From: Apophysomyces variabilis
Lineage: Eukaryota > Mucoromycota > Mucoromycetes > Mucorales > Mucoraceae
NCBI GenBank assembly: GCA_002749535.1
Contig: MZZL01000406.1
Coordinates: forward strand, 669,386 to 733,385
Direction of reading: 5' to 3'
DNA: 64,000 nt
Positions 34,713 to 46,483 of this stretch are shown here, in pieces (positions within the stretch are counted from its first letter, which is position 1; the number at the start of each line of letters is the position of its first letter). Made by a program: the position numbers and the translations under genes. The notes beneath the pieces were generated by a model. That model searched no databases. It saw only the letters and a list, made by a program, of their open reading frames with translations, and had not been told where the DNA came from.

Positions 34713-34896
34713 TGCCTCCCCGCTAATGTCAATCTTCGTTAATGTCAATCCTCGCCTATTTCAATCATTTTGAGATTCCCGAAAAACAGGTTTCTATGCT
34801 AATTCAAGCCATTGCATCTCCCCGTTATTGTGACTCCCCGCCTATTTTCAATCGATAGGCCCTAACCAAGTCATTGACATTAGCGGGGAAGCACTG
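34710..34896. mobile_element. MITE with TA target duplication (Tc1/mariner-pogo type)
   Basis: 187 bp with 24-bp terminal inverted repeats (23 of 24 match). The left begins CAGTGCCTCCCCGC and the right is its reverse complement ending GGGGAAGCACTG. Both ends are flanked by TA (34708-34709 and 34897-34898), the hallmark of Tc1/mariner/pogo transposition. The interior repeats variants of TAATGTCAAT and CTCCCCG and has no coding capacity, so the element must be moved by a transposase from elsewhere. Confidence 0.9.
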
Positions 34897-35216
34897 TATA
34901 TCAAAATATATTGCGAAGTCTACAACGCAGCTTCAAGTCAGTTTGACAGAAACAAGCATTGTTCATTGTCTTTAGACACAGTATCAAATGACTACTACAA
35001 CTGGCAAAGGTTATTCGATGACAAAGTCAAGTGGTCTTTGACTTTAATGATAATTATATGCCTCGGTTAGGTAGGCCCCTGTCACAGAAAAGGAGGAAAG
35101 AAATTAACACGATCAAAACCTCACGGCTGTCAGATGTGGTAAACTCTCTTAATTATAGAGCTTATCTCGGACTCGTTCTATGTAACAGCGCCTTATCGCA
35201 TTTCTGCCGAAGATAA

Positions 35217-35856
35217 AGACATGGTGGTAGTTTACGCACGAGAATTACTATAGAACGGTATCGCTTGTAAGCACATCGAGAACGATGGGGCGACCAACTT
35301 TATTGATGTGTTTATCGCCAAGTTTTGAAACTGCCATTCAAAACAGATTGTTTCAGTTGTGTAGGGCTAATTAGCCCTTCATGTGGTGCATTTCATCCTT
35401 TTGTTCATAAGAGGGCCTAACGAAGAGTCCTTCGGCCGTATGTGTGAAAGGCTATAGCGTAAATTAAATTACTGTTTTCTATATTTGCTCTGATGTGAAT
35501 CGTGTTATAGTAGCAGAGTAGCTATCCAAGCAAAGTGTGCAGAAGCTACACTCGCCTTTGCACCCAAGCAGAGCGTGACCTACGTCCTGCTCAGGAACGT
35601 ACTATCAGCTGATGATTTGCAACATCTATCCATTACAACTGGCAAGATCGGCAGCGCTTCTCAGACATCATTTGTGGCGAGGTTCGTATTTTCCGGGGAC
35701 AAAAAGGTATCTTTGACCAGAAGTAGTTGTTGGGATTACAATGGCATGTTACACACTAACCTTTCGTAGCCAGAGATCCTCCGCTGAGAAGAAAATACTT
35801 GTGCCTGGATTATTCAGCAACAGCCGATAGAGCCAAGTACACAAACCTTTGTTACC
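35217..35856. other. Intergenic before FMO
   Basis: No gene recognised. A 64-codon frame at 35575-35769 has no domain. The 3' limit of the interrupted locus on the left is itself uncertain. Confidence 0.45.
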
Positions 35857-37289
35857 ATGGTCAACGATACCTTTAAGCAGCAAATTATTACTCGAGTAGC
35901 GGTGATTGGCGCTGGTCCAAGTGGGTTAGCAGCTGCAAAGGCATTGCGTGATGAAGGTACCTTTCAGAAAATTGTTGTGTTCGAGCGTAATGCAGAGATT
36001 GGTGGGACATGGTAAGGGGTAGGGCTACATTCACAATGACAGCCAATGGTGAGATTCTATGTATTCATTCTTTAGGATATATTCACCCGAGGTGAATCCT
36101 CAGCCGCCTATACCATCTGTGGACGTACTTGAGGTGGATCCACCAGATAGCAAGAACACCATATTATCACCGATTTATGATGCGCTGCACACCAATTTAC
36201 CCCATCCTGTTATGGCGTATAGAGACTTCCCGTTCCCTAAAGATACTCCGTTGTTCCCCTCGCATGACCTTGTACTTGCATATCTTCAACTATTTGCAAA
36301 GCACTTTCAGCTGGAGACAATGATCCGCTTCCATTCCTGTGTTACACGAGCCGAACGTCTGTCTGGCGCATGGGCGCTGTCCATAGAAGATGCAACGCAT
36401 CGATACGTCGAAACATTTGATGCAATCATCGTAGCCACAGGACATTACTCCATACCGCATATTCCTGACATCAAAGGTCTCAAAGAGACTAATATCGACA
36501 TCATGCATTCACGTGAATATCGTCGACCAGAAACTTTCAGAGACAAAGTAAGTAGGCTTAAATGAAGAATGACGAAATCATACTGATCTTTTTCCTCAGA
36601 CAGTTTGCGTTGTCGGTGCTGGTTCATCAGGTGTTGACATTGTGCGTGAAACGTCTAAGACAGCTAGAAAAGTATATCATAGCGTTCGAAATCGCCTAGA
36701 CCCATCCTCAGTACAGCAAATACGTTCCGACAATCTAACTGAGATCGGATCTATCCATAGCGTTAGGCAGAATCAAATAGAATCTGATGATGGTGTTTTC
36801 AGTGTCGATGTTCTCATATTCGCCACCGGATACTTGTACAGCTTTCCTTTCCTGCCCTTCCAGAAAGATATGCTGATTGCGAAGGATCAACTAAAGCTAC
36901 GTAACCTATATCGCGAGATCTTCTTCATAGAAGATCCCACATTGGCATTCCTTTGTTTGACCATGCGGATTGTCCCATTTCCTATGTCACAGATACAGAG
37001 TACAGTTATTGCACGCTGCTGGAATGGAAAAGCCAAGTTGCCGTCGAAAGTGGAGATGCATCGAGAAAATGAGGAAGATCCGCATTTAATCAACAGTGAC
37101 TCGACGACATTTGTGCTACCTAGAGAGAGAGAAAGCAGATATATGGACACACTGTGTCGTTGGGCTGAAGGTGCTGAGACCAGTGATTGTTGGAAAGCTT
37201 CTAGTCCACTGACTGAGCCAATATCTGATTGGTGGCGAGAAATGAGATCAAAAAGTCTATCCCTTCGTCTACTTCATTTAGGATATTAA
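35857..37289 (+). CDS. Flavin-containing monooxygenase
   Basis: Three exons: 35857-36011, 36076-36547 and 36600-37289, giving 438 residues. FMOs use FAD and NADPH to oxygenate soft nucleophiles (N or S) of small molecules. The FAD-binding Rossmann motif GAGPSG is at residues 18-23, followed by the acidic VFERNAEIGGTW stretch. The FMO-type signature appears as IDIMHSREYR (about 195-205), though the leading Phe-x-Gly of the classic FxGxxxHxxxY/F is not obvious. The NADPH-binding motif GAGSSG is at 215-220. ATGYLYSFPFL (FATGY motif) follows near 265. Intron 1 splits the Trp of GGTW, as in many FMOs. No membrane anchor is evident. Its stop lies 61 bp from the stop of the convergent SET gene, so the transcripts may overlap at their 3' ends. 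The substrate is unknown. Confidence 0.92.
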
Positions 37290-37350
37290 AAAAATAAATG
37301 ATGGATGAATGAATTTAATGCAAGAATGTAATGATTAATAATGCTTCCTT

Positions 37351-38640
37351 TCATGCTAATGATTGTTCTTCTTCTTTGCATCGCGTACAGTTGCATAAGA
37401 AGTAATAATTTGCAAGCAAACGTTCTCGTCGATCATCTAGCGTATCGGTAATACATCCATAGGAAATACAAGCTTCTTCTCCCTCTGCAATATCTCGGTT
37501 TGCAACGAACGCAATGTCACGGCCTCGGCGCACCTTACTAATGTTTGCATCGCAAGAATGATTGAAGTAAACAGCAGACGCAAAAATACCCCAGCCCAAG
37601 AGATCAAGGTCGTCTGTGACACCGTCTTCTGCACGTTTCGGCATCTCCCACATCCCAAAACTGTTGGACATTTCGCGAAAATATACATCCCGGAATAACC
37701 GATGCGAAAACTCCAAGCCGGTTGTATTCAGTGCAGCCGCGAAAAATGAATACACCTTCATGATCTGTATCACCTCCTGGGGCACAAACCCTCGCTGAAT
37801 TTTCTTGCTTTGGCAGCAACTCCTGAAATGAGATAGCTCGTTGTTCTGAATCATTAACAAGTCTTCATAACCAGGTACAGGTTTCTTGAACAAATTTTCG
37901 TGCTGTTTGCGGGCTAAGACGTGGGCAACCAACCGGCACATCGTGCGCTCATGGTTATCCAAAACGCGGGGTGTTGCATATGTCAACCCTTTTTCCCATG
38001 CTTCGTCGATCCATTGCACCAGCGCCTCGTTATCTTCCAGATCGATCCATTCGTCGCTTTCACTGATAACGAACCCTGCCTTTTCCTCTTCTTCTGTTGT
38101 ATCCTGCTGTTTCTTGTGTTCCTGTTCTAGCGCATGTGTCACTTTTGCTAATAGCTCCCATTCGCCTTCGTATCCATGGTTACGCCAATGGTATCTGCAT
38201 TCCTCCGAACAAAAAAGAATGTCTTTTGGCTGTTTCAATGTCTTGCTCTCGGTTTCCGTCATGAGCTTGACACGGACTCGTTTTGGGTAGTTAAAAGCAA
38301 AACACCAACTACATGTTTCCGGTATCCATTCTTGAGCGACGACCACAGCAACGGCCTTGGATAAATGGACCAAAGTCCCTGCTGGGATGGGTTGCGTGGC
38401 GATATAAGCTCTTCCTTTGCCAGGGAGGGTATCTATCCGTAAGAGCGAAGGTAACTCTTCTGGTTGATCTTGATGCAATTTGATAAAGTCCGTGCTGTGG
38501 GTCATGTAAGGCAGCAAGTCTATGAAAGGATGATAACGAAAAAGATTAAAAAATTTTGGAGCTGAGATATCATCTCGTAAAAAAAGAGGTGGCTGATGAG
38601 GGAGTTTAAACATCTGCATACCTTCTGTGGAACAGCGCAA
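37351..38640 (-). CDS. SET domain protein with MYND-like zinc finger (SMYD/SET5-6 type)
   Basis: A single exon of 429 residues. The SET domain is split by a zinc-binding insert, as in SMYD proteins. The N-terminal SET strand carries GKGRAYIATQPIPAGTLV (about residues 74-91). A Cys-rich module follows (CSWC...LFCSEECRYHW, about 111-150), then an acidic helical insert (about 165-215). The catalytic core contains YFNHSCDANISKVRRGRDIAFVANRDIAEGEEACISYG (NHSC at about 366), and a post-SET CNCTRC lies near the C-terminus. Such enzymes transfer methyl groups from S-adenosylmethionine to lysines of histones or other proteins; the target is unknown. A second Met at residue 46 (38505) is an alternative start. 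The gene is convergent with the FMO. Confidence 0.9.
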   Translation of the reverse strand: MRCSTEGMQMFKLPHQPPLFLRDDISAPKFFNLFRYHPFIDLLPYMTHSTDFIKLHQDQPEELPSLLRIDTLPGKGRAYIATQPIPAGTLVHLSKAVAVVVAQEWIPETCSWCFAFNYPKRVRVKLMTETESKTLKQPKDILFCSEECRYHWRNHGYEGEWELLAKVTHALEQEHKKQQDTTEEEEKAGFVISESDEWIDLEDNEALVQWIDEAWEKGLTYATPRVLDNHERTMCRLVAHVLARKQHENLFKKPVPGYEDLLMIQNNELSHFRSCCQSKKIQRGFVPQEVIQIMKVYSFFAAALNTTGLEFSHRLFRDVYFREMSNSFGMWEMPKRAEDGVTDDLDLLGWGIFASAVYFNHSCDANISKVRRGRDIAFVANRDIAEGEEACISYGCITDTLDDRRERLLANYYFLCNCTRCKEEEQSLA

Positions 38641-40691
38641 CTTCTCGTACTTGCCTTTTATGAACGTAAGTACCGTATAGCTGATCTGACTTATCGTTGG
38701 ACGGGTAATCCATGAAGTTTATCCAGGAGACACCGTACACAGGCGTTCAGCAATTACAAATCAGTTTAAGTCTTTTTATATATATCTTCCACCAAAAAAC
38801 CAGAGTTCGTATATACTTTGTAGAATATTAGAAGTGTTTTCGAAATAAGTAGGATGAAGTGTAACACCCTGAAGCACGACCAAAAACCGAGAATCAAAGC
38901 ATTTGCCACTGCTTTACAGTAGTTCCGGTCTAGGTTGTTTAGATTAACAGAAAAAAAAAGAGAAAAAAAAAGTAGCCATCAGGGTTCAATGCTGACATGC
39001 TTATGATTTGAAACATACGGTCTCTAGCAACAGTAGCTGTAGCCAACCTACAACTGTGTCATCTTGGATACGTTTCCCTGGCACGTAGATCCTTCAACAC
39101 TTCCATTGGTTAAAAACAATTACTAAATTTGAACGCTATTATTCAACCAGATCAGGAGTAGATGCCCACGTTTCCCCTTGGTGCGTTCGGACAAACATTC
39201 AGCTTCTCCGCCCCGAGCATAAGCGGAACGCAAAGACATGCATTGCCACGTTGCTTCGTACCAACAAAGCCTTTCATAAAATGATAACCAAAGAAGAAAA
39301 CAAATGTACGCTTATGTCCATGGGGGGGAATAAAAAGGAAGATTAAAAGCAGTGTCAAAACCTAGCATATCAAAAGAGCTTAGTTTCACATTTTTCCATT
39401 TATAGATATCTACTAAATTGAAGCCATAAAAAACATCCAGGCCGTGTTAGGGTTAAAGTCAAACGATTCCGGCTGTCAGCATTTACAAGAGCTTCTACAC
39501 TATAACCAAAACAATAAAAAGGATAGCCAAATGGTGGACATCATCATACTATGAAGTAGAGTAATGAATGATTGCGTCTAACGAAAAAGCTTGAAAGAGG
39601 GGAAACGCAGCGCTAGGGATTTTCTTACGGTTAGGGTTAGTGTGAAGGATATGTGTCAATGCAGGATACGAGTAACTTGCATGATCCGCTTTGTTCGAGG
39701 AATGTAAAGCAATTAAACATTCGATGATATGATTTCTCTATATATGAATCGGTTTCCTTTGATTCACATTGTTCGTGAACTGCACACTACATTGCAGACG
39801 CACATGAGATGAAGAAACACTACAGCAGGAAAGTAAGGAAACTAACAGATGACAATATTAGAATCGCAAAAGCGACTGGGCTGTAGGTCAATCATAATTA
39901 GGCTTTTCAGAACTAGATTCACATCATTAGGAAAAACGTAGGGTTTTGGCACATTTCAATCCGTGCGCCTGTGCGCGTAGGGCAATCTAATTGCACAGCT
40001 TGATCACTTGGATCGGATCAGCTGTCTAGTCCGGTTTGTCATTTTACTTTACCATCTTATTCTGTTTTGCGCGCCGGTTCCCCCATTAATTCTAAGAAAT
40101 TGTAGAAAGAGGGGCATCTACATTCATGCCGATCGCCACTCAAGGTAGAGAGGACCGGGCCGAGTATATGCGAGTTCGGTCATGACCTCTCGTGCTTCCG
40201 GGCAACTCCTTCACCTTGTTCTAGACAGAAACACAAAGAAAAACTTGTTGAAGAGAACAAATAAATAAATCGAGCAGCTGGTTGAGAAGAAAATAATTAT
40301 GATCCAGTGCAGAGCGCAGATAAAAAAAAAGCGCAGTAGTCTATGATAATAACCTACTATCAAGTTCATATCAAGTTAAGAGAGAAGTGATCATGGACAA
40401 AAAATTTAGGACGTTCTACACAAAATCTAATGTAAGTTATATGGACAATGAATGACAAAACGGAGCGCGTGGGCTGAAGAGAATATATTTTTATCCTTTG
40501 GGGGGTGGAACGGGGGAGGCAGAGAGTCAGAGATAGAGATAGAGACAGCGAGACACAGAGAGGGATTATGTTTGGATGTAGACGACATACAAACTACCGA
40601 ACCAATAAATACCGGTTCGACTTTATTACAATACCAAATTTCAATACTGTAACTTTTCCCTTTCTTTCTTTCTATCAAAACTTACAAAAGC
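38641..40691. other. 2-kb gene-free interval with telomere-template-like motif
   Basis: No protein gene recognised; frames are short and overlapping. The interval contains a two-repeat TTAGGG-type motif (listed separately), a second partial one (TTAGGGTTA near 39447), and a GC-richer patch near 40060-40230. It includes the 5' regions of both flanking, divergently transcribed genes. A non-coding RNA gene could be hidden here. Confidence 0.4.
39629..39640. repeat. Two telomere-like units (GGTTAGGGTTAG)
   Basis: GGTTAGGGTTAG on the plus strand, so CTAACCCTAACC on the minus strand. It is an isolated interstitial motif far from other repeats. It could be chance, a Myb/Rap1-type binding site, or a template-like element. 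Confidence 0.6.
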
Positions 40692-41836
40692 ATGCTCTTA
40701 ATCAGTAGCGCAGATCATTATATGGGTTACGCTATTGCGTCCCATTTGGCCCGATACGAACATCTTCGTCATCAGATACGTCTGTTATGTCAGAATAAAG
40801 CTACTTGCTTGAACTTTGCGAAGAAGGGGATTGATGTGCACCAAATTGATTACACGCATCCACATCAACTATCCGTTGCTATGCGCGGTGTCGACCAACT
40901 TATTCTTGCTGTCGGCCATGAGAAGGACCGTGTTCTGTATGCCGAACATCTTTGCGACATGGCTGCCAAGTCTGGCATTCAATCCATCATTTGCATTTCG
41001 CACGTTGGTGCAGTCTCTGACTCTCATGAATCGTTGCAACAGTACGCCTTGATCGAAGACTTTGTTATCAATTCAGATTTGCAATGGACCATCCTTAGGT
41101 AAGGCCCGAAATATGTTTCCCTGAAAAAGGCCAGAATGTTGACTCCGCTTCTGAATATGAAGACCCGATTGGGTCCATCAGCAATTTCATTTATGGGCGC
41201 CTTATGTTGAGAAATATCGGCGGTGGCCCCTTCCCATGCCAGATAATGCCGAAATCTGTCCGATCGATATCACTGATGTATGTAAAGTTGTCGAAGAATT
41301 GGTCATTGATACATCTTCGAAAACCTTGCGTGCACTCGATGACTACCATGTCGACCAAGTCTATACTCTCACAGGTCCACAAGCCGTCACTGGGAAACAG
41401 CTGGTTGACCTGTTGACCAAGGCAACAGGGTTCCAGAAGTTTGAGTACCAGCTCACTCGAGCCATGGACTTGGGCTATTATTTGCATGATTTGAAAAAGG
41501 ACATCTGGTTCGATGCCCGAATCAAGCAGGAAAACGCTCAGATTTACCGCGATACATTGGATGGTTATGCATACCGTTCAAAGTCTTTCGGTCCCCCAAC
41601 TGGTAAGAAACGAGCGTTATGCAGGCTGCTGCCTCTTCACAAGTCATTCACGCTTTTTTTTTCGTTTTGCCGTCATAGCAACACAAATACAAACCTATCT
41701 GGACTACTTTGACTGGGTCACCAAAACAGCAAGCAGTATTTGCGTTCCACACGCAAGTTTGATCACTTCTCTCCCATCACGTCCAATACGCAAGTTTTTC
41801 CAAGAGAATGCCAATAGCTTTAAGCCAAGAGTATAA
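40692..41836 (+). CDS. NmrA-like NAD(P)-binding protein
   Basis: Three exons: 40692-41098, 41163-41602 and 41679-41836, giving 334 residues. The fold is an atypical short-chain dehydrogenase/reductase (NmrA/HSCARG type): N-terminal LLISSADHYMGYAIASHLAR, VDQLILAVGHEKDRVLYAEHLCDMAAKSGIQSIICISHVGA, then WTILRPDWVHQQFHLWAPYV, and PIDITDVCKVVEELV typical of the family. The usual GxxGxxG dinucleotide motif is degenerate here (SSADHYMG), so the protein may sense cofactors or other ligands, as NmrA does, instead of catalysing. The second exon was fixed by continuity of TILRPDWVHQQF across the splice; an overlapping frame that looks open at 41204-41416 is a shadow. No membrane segments are visible. 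Confidence 0.87.
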
Positions 41837-44865
<3,029 letters not shown>

Positions 44866-46483
44866 TTTTATATGACAAAGTCTAGGCACTGCGCAGCAAA
44901 CCAATGCCAACTATTCCTCCATCACCTCTACCATTTAACAGATGCAAGCTCGCCAAGCTGGCATTGCTACGAACCTTGTTAATACGTCTCAAAGCCATGT
45001 TATTCTTCTCTGTGTGTGTTGGACTCGGACAAAAGAAAGAAAGGTTGCTAGTGCGCTGGCTGACCTGAGGACTTCCTTAAGCACGGGATTCCGGACTTTG
45101 AAATCTCTGCAAGTGAAGGTGCATTGCGAAAAGTTGTCCAAAGAATGCTTATTGAATGATAGTTTACGCTTTTAGACGTCGCCACGCTATAGTATTCCTT
45201 GATAAACACTGTCGCCTTCAAGTCTGTATTATAGTCGTGGATTCTATCTGTTTTGTTCTAAACAAGATGCTGGCTTCTTCCCTCCGCCAGCCGCGCATCA
45301 TTGTCTATTGGAAGACCACTTGGCCAACCCTTTGCAACATCCTCTTATGACTTTATCAACTCTTTCAAGCACCGCACACGTTCCGAAGCAGAATGTTACC
45401 TAAACCCACCCATGCCAACGTGTTTTTACTATGGATATCCCCCCACATACCAACTTTCCATCCTCTCTTTCCTAGGCTTTGTCTTCTCGCCTCTATTAGA
45501 TCTTTTTCCTTACTGCCACTATCTTCTTGTTTCTCAGTCTTTATTTCCGTTCTTTTTTTACTCTGTTTCCCGTTCTTTCTATATTCTAGACTTGTTGTCT
45601 TTCCTTTTCTGCCTTTGCTCGTAAGTGTTTTTCCATTACTGTTTCTAGAAGACCAAGCCGAGATGGACATCCCGATAACGGCATACTTACGGATATTTCG
45701 ACAAATCCATTTTTCATCACATCTGTACGTTGCGCTAGTTTCAAATGCTGAATGTATTAAAAGCTATGATATCCGCTGGCATAAAAGTACCTTTAAGTGA
45801 TATCAATTACCTTGCAAAGACCTGTAATTTCTACCATGTTCCTAAGTTTATAAACGTAGGATTAATTATTCTGTTAGGAGGAGCGCCAATCTGTCGTCAT
45901 GGTAGCACTTTTTCACGTCATGGTTTTGCTACTAGACAGATGCATATATTGCTTCAAATGAAAAAAATCAATCGGTAGATAGGGGACAAGGGGAAGACAA
46001 TTCAGCATCGCAAGGTAGGGCTTAAATTCGCGACAATTCTCGTAAATCAGTCAGTTCTTTCCGTCCTACACATTGTTAGAGACTAAATGCTTTCGAACTG
46101 AAACTAATGGCAAATCGGTAGTACACTGTCTGGCTTGATGTTCATTCCCGCCAACGAAACTGAAAGTAAGTTGACCTGCTTCGCGCCAGCAAAACGTTGC
46201 AAATCCATAGGTCCATTTCTTGCTTACAAGACTTTTATCTCATGGTTAAACCAGAATAATGCAATATAAAGATTGTAGAAATTAAAACGGAACATTGTTT
46301 CCAGAATACACAGGATTTGGTTGGGTAGATTTAATAGAAAATAGATTTAAGTCGGATCCAAACACCGGGATTTTATACATGTAATGTGGCATCGAAGTCA
46401 TGACTATGAGAGATTCAGTAGGCTAATTTAACTTTATGGTCATTTGTACCATCGAGGCATTAGACTCCTCTTTAAGCAAATAT
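44866..46483. other. Intergenic with long pyrimidine-rich tract
   Basis: No gene recognised. 45450-45660 is strongly C/T-rich on the plus strand, the composition often seen in promoters of highly expressed fungal genes. However, the ATG after it (45663) opens only 46 codons without a recognisable protein. The right end holds the SEC31 3' region. Confidence 0.45.

Larger units (their letters stand above)
29059..35216 (+). pseudogene. Putative membrane-protein gene split by nested transposons
   Basis: The left flank has exon-like sequence: a possible 5-nt first exon at 29059-29063 with a GTGAGT donor, 29194-29383, and an exon from 29425 into the insertion. It encodes a Ser/Thr/Asn-rich start, then hydrophobic segments (VVGVINLLLGLTGLIGLLLY and ALLFHKLVSFILL). 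Past the insertions, from 34897, the same strand is open again, and a further hydrophobic stretch (SLTLMIIICL) follows at about 35030-35065. If the LINE, one target copy, the MITE and one TA are set aside, the codon frame of the left exon runs straight into the right flank. The last exons are uncertain: a TAG appears in that frame near 34975 unless an intron is present. I do not recognise the family; a four-helix, tetraspanin-like layout is possible. The insertion point could instead lie in an intron. Confidence 0.4.

Noticed and set aside
39629..39640. Interstitial telomere repeat as evidence of a chromosome end or fusion
   Set aside because: Only two units, surrounded by unique DNA and genes; too short to indicate a telomere scar.
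45393..45800. 135-codon frame with hydrophobic Phe/Leu/Ser runs
   Set aside because: Encoded by a C/T-rich tract; the hydrophobicity is a composition artefact and no domain is seen.
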